7,447 nucleotides of DNA from Bacteroidia bacterium (GCA_025999115.1 BNWW01000082.1:1-7447); one strand, 5' to 3'. Positions 1-7,277 are shown, counted from the first letter of the stretch. The notes: generated from the letters alone by a model not told the origin. Numbers and translations: made by a program.

Positions 1-1
1 A

Positions 2-169
2 AAACCACTTTATTTTTTTGTTGGGAGCACTAAATTTAGTGATAATTTTTCAAACAGCAAAGCGTTTTAAGTATTTTATTTATAACGCTTTGCTAATATA
101 TCTAATCGCTTAATTGCGGATTTAAGGGAAGATTCTATTTTACTGGGAAAAGACATCCTCAATTATCTT
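2..169 (+). pseudogene. Interrupted 5' part of the maturase reading frame
   Basis: This is the same reading frame as the SPASM maturase that follows. It starts at the window edge with KPLYFFVGSTKFSDNFSN, meets TAA at 68-70 and again at 83-85, and then stays open into the maturase with NRLIADLREDSILLGKDILN. The stretch from 86 to 169 reads like ordinary protein, contains no ATG or GTG in frame, and continues smoothly into the conserved region. As I recall, GG-Bacteroidales pseudo-rSAM proteins have about 100 or more residues before the Cys-rich region, including a KP-rich strand followed by a GKDI-like helix, and these pieces fit that order. Both stops fall inside the hairpin at 56-94; removing that element, exactly 13 codons, would restore one open frame. 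I infer that the gene is disrupted, or is read through by an unusual route. Alternatively, bases 2-70 are the end of an unrelated upstream gene. The segment before the hairpin is short, so its assignment is tentative. Confidence 0.45.
56..94. repeat. 39-base hairpin with perfect 11-base arms, inserted in frame
   Basis: The arms AGCAAAGCGTT (56-66) and AACGCTTTGCT (84-94) are perfect reverse complements. After one T-T mismatch (67/83), the inner part pairs further (68-70 with 80-82, a G-T at 71/79, 72-73 with 77-78), leaving a three-base loop at 74-76. The whole element could therefore fold into one long stem. It is exactly 13 codons long, sits on codon boundaries of the maturase frame, and holds both in-frame TAA codons. 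No T-run follows it on either strand, so it does not look like a typical intrinsic terminator. No clear target-site duplication is visible; the flanking codons are AAC and AAT. A small palindromic mobile element or a regulatory hairpin would both fit. Confidence 0.8.
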
Positions 170-1012
170 TTGGAAGTGAATATTTACTTGAATGATAGTT
201 GTGGCAAAAAATGTGTTTCTTGTAAAGATTATTGTAAACAAATTCATTGTTGCACAGCAACTACTAGCAATAAGGAATTAACTATCGAAGATTTAGAAAC
301 CATATTCCAGCAAATGAAATATTCATTTGTAGGTAAAGTAAATATACTGGGCGGAAATATTCTTGAAAATAAAGAAATCTTAAAGAAACTCTCAGATTCA
401 GATAAAGATATATTGCATATTTATTTACATTACGAGAATTACAAAAAAAATGAATTTATTGACTATCATAACCTTGAATTTATTGTGAATTTTCCTGTAA
501 ATGAAACTGTTTTTAAAAATGTCAGTTCGACGATCAATAAGGAAAAGACCACTTTTCATTTTATAATCGAAAATGAAGAACAATATGCAGAAACAGAAGA
601 ATTGATTAATCAACTCGGCATAGAAAAGTATGATGTTCAACCATTTTTTACCGGTGAAAATTTGGATTTCTTTTGTGGAAATATTTTCATGGACAAAGAA
701 GATATTTTTTCTAAAACTTTGTCAATCAGAGAGATTTTTAGAAATCAAAAGTTGAATTCCAATTCTTTTGGTACATTACATATTCTTCCCGATGGGACAG
801 TTAAAGCCAATATGAATACTCAATCGTTGGGGAATATAAAAACAGATACGCTGTTGAATTTGATATATAAGGAAATGCTGGATAATACAGCATGGCGAAA
901 AGTAAGAGATTCACAACCCTGTAGTGAATGTATTTATCAATTTATTTGTCCGGCGCCATCCGATTATGAAAGGGCTATTGGGAAACCCAATCTCTGCCAC
1001 ATAAAGCCATGA
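170..1012 (+). CDS. SPASM-domain peptide maturase, GG-Bacteroidales pseudo-radical-SAM type
   Basis: This is probably a RiPP maturase or an inactive relative that binds the precursor peptide. Numbering from a TTG at 170 (280 residues), Cys11, Cys15 and Cys18 form CX3CX2C, the spacing of the radical SAM [4Fe-4S] site. However, Ser17 replaces the aromatic residue usual before the last Cys, and further cysteines follow at 22, 27 and 28. KVNILGGN (56-63) sits where radical SAM proteins carry their GG motif. The C-terminus is a clear SPASM-like region: FGTLHILPDGTVKAN (200-214), then Cys251, Cys254, Cys260 and Cys276 in PCSECIYQFICPAPSDYE and GKPNLCHIK, as in the family recalled as TIGR04150. The TTG start is doubtful: good coding sequence continues upstream to 86, so the true N-terminus is probably lost behind the hairpin or lies before the window. 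The stop overlaps the exporter start as ATGA. Whether the protein performs SAM chemistry cannot be judged from sequence alone. Confidence 0.82.
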   Translation: MEVNIYLNDSCGKKCVSCKDYCKQIHCCTATTSNKELTIEDLETIFQQMKYSFVGKVNILGGNILENKEILKKLSDSDKDILHIYLHYENYKKNEFIDYHNLEFIVNFPVNETVFKNVSSTINKEKTTFHFIIENEEQYAETEELINQLGIEKYDVQPFFTGENLDFFCGNIFMDKEDIFSKTLSIREIFRNQKLNSNSFGTLHILPDGTVKANMNTQSLGNIKTDTLLNLIYKEMLDNTAWRKVRDSQPCSECIYQFICPAPSDYERAIGKPNLCHIKP

Positions 1013-3216
1013 AAAAATCTTTTCCTCACTATACTCAATTGGACTCCATGGATTGTGGGCCATCCTGTCTCCGTATGATTGCCAAATTTTACGGTCGCAG
1101 TTACACACTCCAAAATTTGCGGGAAAAAAGCTTTATCACTCGTGAGGGTGTAAGTATGCTGGGTATCAGCGATGCCGCCGAAAGCATCGGATTTCATACT
1201 AATGGAGTAAGAATTACCTTTGAACAACTTGTCGAAGATGTTCCCTTGCCTTGTATTCTCCATTGGAATCAAAACCACTTTGTTGTTTGTTATGGAATCA
1301 AACAGAAGAAAAACAATTATAACATCCATATAGCTGACCCTGCAGGAGAAAAATATACAATGAACAGAGAGGAATTTCTAAAATGTTGGATTAGCACCAA
1401 ATCCAACGGCAAAGATACCGGCACCGCTCTATTATTACAACCTTCTCCTGAATTTTACGATTACGAGGACGACCAAAAAAAACAGGAAAAAAATTTAAGC
1501 TATTACTTCCGTTATTTATTTCCCTATAAGTCTCAATTCGCCCAAATCATAGTCGGTATGATTATCGGCAGTGTGTTGTCTCTTATTTTTCCTTTTCTAA
1601 CTCAAGCGGTTGTTGATCAAGGAATCGGAAACAATAATCTGAATTTTATAACGCTGATTTTGATAGCCCAATTGGTTTTGTCCATTACACAGATTGGGAT
1701 GGGTTTTATACAGAGTTGGATATCGCTCCACATGAACACTCGGATTAGTATTTCCCTAATTTCGGATTTTCTTACCAAATTGATGAAATTACCCCTCCGC
1801 TTTTTTGATGCCAAGAATATTGGCGACATTATGCAACGCATTGGCGATCATGGGCGCATACAGGGATTTATGAGTGGAACCTTGTTATCGACCCTGTTTT
1901 CTTTTGCCAACTTTTTCATTTTTGCCTTTATTATGGCTTATTACAACCTGACTATTTTGCTCGTTTTCTTAATTGGAAATGTTTTCTATGTCACTTGGAT
2001 ATTGTCATTTATGCGTTACCGGAAGAAATTAGACCATAAACGGTTTGCCCAATCATCCGCCAATCAAAGCAATATGATTCAGTTGATAACCGGTATGCAG
2101 GAAATCAAACTCAATAATTGTGAGAAACAACAACGCTGGAAATGGGAGCGCATTCAGGTTAAACTATTTAAAATCAGTGTTCAAGGTGTCGCATTAGGGC
2201 AATATCAACAGATAGGGTCCATCTTTTTTAGTCAAACAACAGGCTTACTCATCTCTTTCCTTTCTGCAAAAGCGGTAGTAGAAGGAGAAATTACCTTGGG
2301 TATGATGATGTCTATCGGTTACATTATCGGGCAGTTGTCCGGACCCATTGGACAAGTAATTGGTTTTGCTCAATCCTTACAAGATGCTAAAATAAGTTTG
2401 GAGCGATTGAATGAAATCCACAATAAAGAAGATGAAGAACAAACGATTGAAAATACAATAAATGAAATCCCGGCAAACAAAACGATCCGGATAGAAAATG
2501 TTTATTTTAGCTACGACGGCGCCGAACGCGATTACGTATTGGAAGATCTGAGTTTGACGATTCCGCAAAACAAAATAACCGCCATTGTTGGAGCCAGCGG
2601 CAGTGGAAAAACGACCATCATCAAATTGCTGCTGGGTTTTTATCCACCCTTGAAAGGAGCAATTAAAGTCGATAATATGAATATTGAAGAAATTAATCCG
2701 CATTTGTGGAGGCAAAAATCCGGCGCGATTATGCAGGACGGTTTTATTTTTTCCGACACCATTGCCAATAATATTGCCGTAGGGGTGGAAGAGGTGGATA
2801 AAAAACGACTTTTACATGCTGTTGAAACGGCTAATATCAAGGAATTTATCGAATCCTTGCCCTTGAAATACAATACCAAAATCGGCATGGAAGGCAATGG
2901 CATCAGTCAGGGACAACGGCAACGATTGTTGATTGCAAGAGCCGTTTATAAAAATCCGGATTTTATCTTTTTGGATGAAGCTACTAATGCCTTGGATACC
3001 AATAACGAACGGATTATTATGGATAATCTAAACAGATTTTATAAAGGAAAAACGGTAGTAATTGTAGCACACCGATTGAGTACCGTACAAAATGCAGATA
3101 ATATCATTGTATTGGACAAAGGAAAAATTGTAGAAGAGGGAACGCATAAAGAATTGACAGCAAAGAAAGGAGCGTATTATACCTTGGTGAAAAATCAGTT
3201 AGAGTTAGGGACATGA
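1009..3216 (+). CDS. C39 peptidase-containing ABC transporter (peptide processing and export)
   Basis: This inner-membrane exporter is expected to cleave a double-glycine leader from a precursor peptide and pump out the mature product using ATP. At 735 residues it has the usual length and three-part order. The N-terminal C39 peptidase (about 1-145) keeps Gln10 (oxyanion hole), Cys16 in DCGPSCL, His90 in QNHFVV and Asp110 in ADPAGE, so it should be active, unlike the inactive C39-like domains of RTX exporters. The transmembrane domain has hydrophobic segments near 176-197, 212-234, 292-312, 315-334, 404-422 and 431-453. The ATPase domain (about 493-735) shows the aromatic Tyr502, Walker A GASGSGKT (528-535), Q-loop Gln576, signature ISQGQ (632-636, in place of LSGGQ), Walker B FIFLDEAT (652-659), an ALD D-loop and the switch His688. 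The start is ATG, overlapping the maturase stop as ATGA, and the gene ends in a second ATGA overlap with the HlyD gene. Both overlaps suggest translational coupling. Confidence 0.96.
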   Translation: MKKSFPHYTQLDSMDCGPSCLRMIAKFYGRSYTLQNLREKSFITREGVSMLGISDAAESIGFHTNGVRITFEQLVEDVPLPCILHWNQNHFVVCYGIKQKKNNYNIHIADPAGEKYTMNREEFLKCWISTKSNGKDTGTALLLQPSPEFYDYEDDQKKQEKNLSYYFRYLFPYKSQFAQIIVGMIIGSVLSLIFPFLTQAVVDQGIGNNNLNFITLILIAQLVLSITQIGMGFIQSWISLHMNTRISISLISDFLTKLMKLPLRFFDAKNIGDIMQRIGDHGRIQGFMSGTLLSTLFSFANFFIFAFIMAYYNLTILLVFLIGNVFYVTWILSFMRYRKKLDHKRFAQSSANQSNMIQLITGMQEIKLNNCEKQQRWKWERIQVKLFKISVQGVALGQYQQIGSIFFSQTTGLLISFLSAKAVVEGEITLGMMMSIGYIIGQLSGPIGQVIGFAQSLQDAKISLERLNEIHNKEDEEQTIENTINEIPANKTIRIENVYFSYDGAERDYVLEDLSLTIPQNKITAIVGASGSGKTTIIKLLLGFYPPLKGAIKVDNMNIEEINPHLWRQKSGAIMQDGFIFSDTIANNIAVGVEEVDKKRLLHAVETANIKEFIESLPLKYNTKIGMEGNGISQGQRQRLLIARAVYKNPDFIFLDEATNALDTNNERIIMDNLNRFYKGKTVVIVAHRLSTVQNADNIIVLDKGKIVEEGTHKELTAKKGAYYTLVKNQLELGT

Positions 3217-4511
3217 ACGAAGAAGAAAACATAGAACTGCGCAGCGAAGAATTTCAAGAAGTGCTTGGAGGTGTTCCGCCGTGGATATTGCGGTGGGGAA
3301 TAAGCATTTTAGCTATTATCGTGATTATTCTTTTGATTGGAAGCGCTATTCTCAAATATCCCGATATTATTTCTGCCCGGATTGTTTTGACCGGTTCTGT
3401 TCCACCTGCCGAAATTGTTGCCCGCTCCTCCGGCAAATTGAAAGAATTGTATGTAATCGATAATCAGGAAGTAAAATCCGGCGATTATTTGGCTGTTATT
3501 GATAATCCGGCTCATACCCAAGATATTCTGACTTTAAAAGAATACATGGAACGCTTGGATATTGAAAAAAATTCGCTTCTTTTCCTGCCGGAAACAGGAC
3601 TTCGTGTTGGAAACTTACAATCCATTTATTCCTCGTTTTATATTTGTCTCTTTAATTATTTAGAATACAAGCGCTTACTGTATTATCCGCAAAAGATAGA
3701 GATGACGAGAGAGCGTATTATCCAATATGAAGAACAATACCGAAATTTACTTCGTCAACAAAAACTTACGGATGAACAATTCACTCTTACCCAAAAGCAA
3801 TTTCAACGCGATTCCTTATTACGTTCCAATGGTGTTATTTCGCAAGAAGAATTAGAGAAATCCCAAAGTGTATATGTGCAAAGCAAGTTGTCCAACGAAA
3901 ATATGCACTCCTCTTTGAATAATATGAAAATACAAATTGCACAATTGAAAGAATCTCTGTTGGATACGGGGCATCAGGATATTGAAGCGCTCAACGGATT
4001 GCGTACGCAACTTCAATCATTAATTTCTCAAATTAAAACGGAAATACAAGCGTGGGAAATAAGCTACGTATTGAAAGCGCCTATTAATGGTAAAATCACT
4101 TTTACCAACTATTGGATAATGAATCAAAACGTATCGGCAGGGGAAGATATATTTACGATTATTCCCGGCAATGCATTTTCGATAATCGGCAAAGCTTCGC
4201 TTCCCATTGCCCGTTCGGGAAAAGTGGAAATCGGACAAAAGGTAAATATACGGATAGAGAATTTTCCGGAAAATGAATACGGAATTTTGAGAGGGAGAGT
4301 ACAAAATATTTCGCTCATTCCTACTCAATCAAGCGGATTAATTTATTATACGGTAGAGATCAGTCTGCCCGACAAATTAATTACCACCTATAAAAAAGAA
4401 TTGCCCTTTTTGCCCAATATGCAGGGACAAGCGGATATTATCACGGAAGATATTTCTCTTTTAGAAAGATTTGTATTACCCATAAAGAAAATATTGAAAG
4501 AAAATTTATAA
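3213..4511 (+). CDS. HlyD-family membrane fusion protein (periplasmic adaptor)
   Basis: This is the adaptor expected to link the C39 exporter to an outer-membrane TolC-like channel, forming a type I secretion path across the envelope. The 432 residues comprise a short cytoplasmic tail (1-26, ending in PPWILRWG), one membrane anchor (about 29-47), a first lipoyl/barrel-sandwich half (about 52-97, with VARSSGKLKELYV and GDYLAVID), a long Gln- and Glu-rich helical hairpin likely to be coiled coil (about 150-282), the second lipoyl half (VLKAPINGKI, 286-295), and a beta-barrel region (about 320-412, with GKVEIGQKVNIRIENFP). This is the normal HlyD order. The hairpin holds the typical RDSLLRSNGVISQEELEKS segment (199-217), as in Bacteroidota adaptors. 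The gene overlaps the exporter by ATGA, which fits obligate partnership. No outer-membrane channel gene is present in the window. Confidence 0.94.
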   Translation: MNEEENIELRSEEFQEVLGGVPPWILRWGISILAIIVIILLIGSAILKYPDIISARIVLTGSVPPAEIVARSSGKLKELYVIDNQEVKSGDYLAVIDNPAHTQDILTLKEYMERLDIEKNSLLFLPETGLRVGNLQSIYSSFYICLFNYLEYKRLLYYPQKIEMTRERIIQYEEQYRNLLRQQKLTDEQFTLTQKQFQRDSLLRSNGVISQEELEKSQSVYVQSKLSNENMHSSLNNMKIQIAQLKESLLDTGHQDIEALNGLRTQLQSLISQIKTEIQAWEISYVLKAPINGKITFTNYWIMNQNVSAGEDIFTIIPGNAFSIIGKASLPIARSGKVEIGQKVNIRIENFPENEYGILRGRVQNISLIPTQSSGLIYYTVEISLPDKLITTYKKELPFLPNMQGQADIITEDISLLERFVLPIKKILKENL

Positions 4512-4529
4512 AAATAAAAATATTGAAAG
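4488..4529 (+). repeat. 13-base direct repeat spanning the HlyD/LanC-like junction
   Basis: AAAATATTGAAAG occurs at 4488-4500 inside the last codons of the HlyD gene and again at 4517-4529 in the short gap before the LanC-like gene, a period of 29 bases. In a region this rich in A this could be chance or a small local duplication. It matters because the upstream TTG (4523) that could start the next gene lies inside the second copy, which favours the ATG at 4532 as the real start. Confidence 0.5.
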
Positions 4530-4531
4530 TG

Positions 4532-5557
4532 ATGAAAGAAAAATGTTTGACATTGATTAAGAATATTTTTGTTCAAAAAAATTGGCTTCCAAACGATTTC
4601 GGATTGATGAATGGACAAGCAGGGATAGCCATGTTCTTGTATTTTTATTCCAAGATAATGCAAGATAAAAAGGCAGAGAAGACAGCTGATAAAATAATTG
4701 ATACACTTTGGACATATCAGCTATATGAGATGTCTCCTAATTTTTATTCGGGAACTACCGGAATTGTTTGGGCGATAAATCATTTAGCAGACTATGAGTT
4801 TTTAGATTTGAATGAAGAACAATTCATAAGAACAACCATTTATAAAGTAATTCAACAAAAATTTGAAACTCCTACACAAATTGATCTTAACAGTAGTCTG
4901 TTTTCTAATGGCTTGTTTCTCTTAAAGCAAATAAAGAACGAGGAATCTACATCTGAATATTCAGTAAAAGAAAATTTGATATATCAAGTGGATGAATGTG
5001 AACGAATCCTGTTAGGAACGGCATATATACAAATATGTAATCCGCCATTATCATTAACTTTGCTTAATTCTATCTTTTATTTTTTGATTGAAGTTCATAA
5101 ACAAAAATTATATCCCTGCAAAACCCAAAAATTATTGCAACTTTTTCCTTCTTTTACAGATAAGATATACTCGTCTGATAGTTTTTCGGAAGTAATAACT
5201 TTTCAAAGACTATTATTTTCTTTGAAAGATATCAATTTTTCGATGATGTCCAAATTTGATATGGAGGCATTAAATACCTATATAGCCAAATTAATTCCTA
5301 AAGGTAAAATAGCAATAGTTTCCGAATTATCAAAAGCAGGAATATATAGTCTATTATATGATAATCATCAGCTATTTAATGATTGTTTTTTGCGATTGAT
5401 TCAACACGACTCTTCTCTTTGGCAACAAATCAGTCAGGTTTTAGAAGAAATTAAGCATAAAGGTATAGCAATCAATAATCTCTTTGGTTTAGGCTATGGA
5501 TTGTTATTTTTTGAAAATGAATATACTAATGCTATCATACAACAATATGAAAAATAA
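4532..5557 (+). CDS. LanC-like protein lacking recognisable zinc ligands
   Basis: This resembles the LanC (lanthionine synthetase C) family, an alpha/alpha-toroid fold that in true members binds zinc and joins Cys thiols to dehydrated Ser or Thr. It shows the repeated Gly-rich helix starts of that fold: GLMNGQAGIAM (24-34), SGTTGIVWAINHL (73-85), LFSNGLFLL (123-131), LSKAGIYSLL near 266-275 and NNLFGLGYG (315-323). At 341 residues it is somewhat short for a LanC, usually about 400. Its five cysteines (5, 156, 169, 196 and 285) lie in none of the expected contexts: there is no WCYG-like or CHG motif, so a normal zinc site appears to be missing. It may be a scaffold, a substrate binder or a divergent enzyme. 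ATG 4532 was chosen over GTG 4529 and TTG 4523 because it is the first standard start and the TTG lies in a local repeat. The end overlaps the next gene by 11 bases. Base use is visibly more A/T-rich than in the exporter genes. Confidence 0.75.
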   Translation: MKEKCLTLIKNIFVQKNWLPNDFGLMNGQAGIAMFLYFYSKIMQDKKAEKTADKIIDTLWTYQLYEMSPNFYSGTTGIVWAINHLADYEFLDLNEEQFIRTTIYKVIQQKFETPTQIDLNSSLFSNGLFLLKQIKNEESTSEYSVKENLIYQVDECERILLGTAYIQICNPPLSLTLLNSIFYFLIEVHKQKLYPCKTQKLLQLFPSFTDKIYSSDSFSEVITFQRLLFSLKDINFSMMSKFDMEALNTYIAKLIPKGKIAIVSELSKAGIYSLLYDNHQLFNDCFLRLIQHDSSLWQQISQVLEEIKHKGIAINNLFGLGYGLLFFENEYTNAIIQQYEK

Positions 5558-6356
5558 TTCACAACAAAGAAAAAGAAATCTTTCAAAAATAACATTTTGC
5601 TTCCCTGTCCGAATTGATTCGGAATACCGGAGAAGGAATTTAAAATTAGTGTTGGATTTTTTACAGACCCACTTTCATTCTTATTTTATAGTTATTGAAG
5701 CGGATAATCAAATGAGAGTATCTGAAATTTCAAATATTAAAAACTTGGATTATATATATGTTTATGATAATGATCCCATTTTTCATCGTACAAAATACAT
5801 TAATCAAATGTTGAGTATGACAAATACACCTTATGCTGCCATTTGGGATACGGATGCCATTACTTATCCAAAGCAAATACAAAGTGCATATAATCTACTT
5901 GACAAGGGAAATTATACAATGGTATATCCTTTTTCCGGTTTATTTTATAATATGAACGAATATATTTCAACTTTTTTTTCTAAAACTTTCAATTTTGAAG
6001 CGCTTGATTCTCCTTTCCTGTCTAAAAGACTTATGAATGGATATTACTCTGTGGGAGGCGCTTATATGGTCAATGTCAAATTATATAAAGAGTTTGGTGG
6101 CGAAAATGAATATTTTTATGGTTGGGGACCGGAAGATGCCGAAAGATATTCCCGTATGGAAATTCTTGGACAATCCATAAGAAGAATCGACGGACCATTA
6201 TTCCATCTTTTTCATACACGCGGAAAGAATAGCCGCTATGCTAATAATGAAATTGAATTGGCAAATAAAAAAGAATTTTGTAAAGTTTGCAGTATGACAA
6301 CAGAAGAATTGAAAATGTATATCCGCAGCTGGTCATGGATTGAAAAGATTAATTAA
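5547..6356 (+). CDS. GT7/galactosyltransferase-like glycosyltransferase
   Basis: This is probably a cytosolic transferase moving a hexose from a nucleotide sugar to an acceptor; both sugar and acceptor are unknown. Counting 269 residues from ATG 5547, TFCFPVRIDSEYRRRNL (16-32) matches the nucleotide-binding first strand of this GT-A family, and Asp101-Thr-Asp103 in AIWDTDAI is the metal-binding DxD motif. VGGAYMVNVKLYKEFGG (169-185) followed by GWGPEDAER (192-200) is the Glyco_transf_7C signature; Glu196-Asp197 match the acidic pair of beta-1,4-galactosyltransferases (GWGGED), and His223 in LFHTR fits their C-terminal metal-ligand His. There is no signal peptide or membrane segment. In-frame ATGs at 5496, 5517 and 5529 would extend the protein far into the preceding gene with sequence unlike the family, so 5547 was preferred; it leaves an 11-base overlap with the LanC-like gene. 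The setting suggests glycosylation of the operon's peptide product, which is inference. Confidence 0.85.
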   Translation: MKNNSQQRKRNLSKITFCFPVRIDSEYRRRNLKLVLDFLQTHFHSYFIVIEADNQMRVSEISNIKNLDYIYVYDNDPIFHRTKYINQMLSMTNTPYAAIWDTDAITYPKQIQSAYNLLDKGNYTMVYPFSGLFYNMNEYISTFFSKTFNFEALDSPFLSKRLMNGYYSVGGAYMVNVKLYKEFGGENEYFYGWGPEDAERYSRMEILGQSIRRIDGPLFHLFHTRGKNSRYANNEIELANKKEFCKVCSMTTEELKMYIRSWSWIEKIN

Positions 6357-6374
6357 TATTTTAATAAGATACTT

Positions 6375-7277
6375 ATGAAACATGCAATTTTGATAATCGC
6401 GCATAAAAATTTCAAGCATTTACTCGATTTAATTTACTATTTTCATGATGGACCTTTTTTTATTTATATTCATATTGACAAAAAAAGTAGTTTTTCAAAA
6501 GAGCAAATTAGAATTCTTTCAGAAGAAAAAAATGTGGTTTTTGTAATTCGAAAATATCGAGTGAATTGGGGTGGTTTCAATATTCTTCGGGTTGCATTAT
6601 TGCTTTTAGATAAAGCAACGAAAGACAATCAGGCAGATTATTTTCATTTAATTAGCGGTATGGATTTTCCTGTAAAAAATGTGAAATCTTTTTTATCTTT
6701 CTTCGAAGAACACAAAGGGAAAGAGTTTTTGGGATATCACACACTTCCTGCACAAAATTGGGAAAATGGCACATTAATTCGGTTTGAATACTATTATCCG
6801 TATGATTTGTTCGATGATAAAACAAAAAAAGGGCACATTCAATGCTCGCGTATTATTGATTGGCAAAAAAAACATAAAATAAAAAGGTCTCTACAATCCT
6901 ATTGGGGAGTTTTATATGGTGGCTCAGGATGGTTTTCTTTATCAAAATTATGTATCGCCTTTATTTTAAAATATTCCAAAAAGAAGTCTGCATTTTATCG
7001 TAGATTAAAATATACTTTTGCCCCCGAAGAAACTTATTTTCCCTCTATCGTTTTAAATTCTCCATTTGCAAAAAATACAATTAATGATAATTTGCGTTAT
7101 ATTGATTGGAATTACAGAAATGGAAATATTCCGGCTAATTTAGATGAAAAAGACTATACAACACTTATGAAATCTACAGCTTTCTTTGCTCGTAAATTTG
7201 AATATCCTGTTTCGCAACAATTGGTTTATCTTTTAAAAAAGCAATTTTCATTAGAGCAATCAGAGGAGGAGGTATGA
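6375..7277 (+). CDS. GT14-type glycosyltransferase (core-2/I-branching family)
   Basis: This 300-residue protein matches the bacterial branch of the core-2/I-branching family, whose characterised members are GT-A-like transferases of GlcNAc or xylose that need no DxD metal site. Family landmarks appear in order: AILIIAHKNFKHL (4-16), the short strand IYIHIDKKS (30-38), VNWGGFNILRVALLLL (63-78), HLISGMDFPVK (91-101), GGSGWFSLS (182-190), and FAPEETYFPSIVLNSPF (215-231). In the last, Glu219 aligns with the catalytic Glu of C2GnT (PDE motif). LRYIDW (240-245) closes the fold. There is no signal peptide or transmembrane anchor, so it should act in the cytosol. It starts at ATG 6375, 18 bases after the preceding transferase, and ends in an ATGA overlap with the next LanC-like gene. 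The donor sugar cannot be told from sequence. The C-terminal Glu-rich tail (EQSEEEV) is encoded by the bases forming the next gene's Shine-Dalgarno sequence. Confidence 0.9.
   Translation: MKHAILIIAHKNFKHLLDLIYYFHDGPFFIYIHIDKKSSFSKEQIRILSEEKNVVFVIRKYRVNWGGFNILRVALLLLDKATKDNQADYFHLISGMDFPVKNVKSFLSFFEEHKGKEFLGYHTLPAQNWENGTLIRFEYYYPYDLFDDKTKKGHIQCSRIIDWQKKHKIKRSLQSYWGVLYGGSGWFSLSKLCIAFILKYSKKKSAFYRRLKYTFAPEETYFPSIVLNSPFAKNTINDNLRYIDWNYRNGNIPANLDEKDYTTLMKSTAFFARKFEYPVSQQLVYLLKKQFSLEQSEEEV
7262..7272 (+). promoter_or_regulatory. Shine-Dalgarno sequence inside the GT14 gene end
   Basis: AGAGGAGGAGG contains a full AGGAGG at 7264-7269, four bases before ATG 7274 and seven before ATG 7277; the second spacing is the better fit. 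Such strong sites are unusual in Bacteroidota, where starts generally lack them, and none of the other starts in this window has one. The same bases encode the final Glu codons of the glycosyltransferase, so a coding-driven coincidence is possible. Confidence 0.55.

Noticed and set aside
56..94. Hairpin read as an intrinsic terminator of an upstream gene
   Set aside because: No run of T follows the stem on either strand, and the frame on both sides looks like one protein, so a classical terminator is less likely.
964..1329. Minus-strand open frame of about 120 codons across the maturase/exporter junction
   Set aside because: It is a shadow of strongly conserved plus-strand coding sequence (SPASM C-terminus and C39 catalytic region) and resembles no known protein; the same holds for the other minus-strand frames in the window.
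3264..3275. LGG near the HlyD N-terminus (EFQEVLGGVPPW) as a double-glycine leader cleaved by the C39 peptidase
   Set aside because: The segment directly precedes the usual PPWILRWG and membrane anchor of Bacteroidota HlyD adaptors, in the place where related proteins carry similar non-leader sequence, so the GG is probably coincidental.
4523..4531. TTG 4523 or GTG 4529 as the start of the first LanC-like gene
   Set aside because: ATG 4532 follows immediately, and the TTG lies in a 13-base direct repeat; the extra three residues add nothing recognisable.
5496..5546. Upstream ATG start of the GT7-type gene
   Set aside because: It would add 17 residues translated from deep within the preceding gene, with no similarity to the family's N-terminus; ATG 5547 gives the normal beginning.
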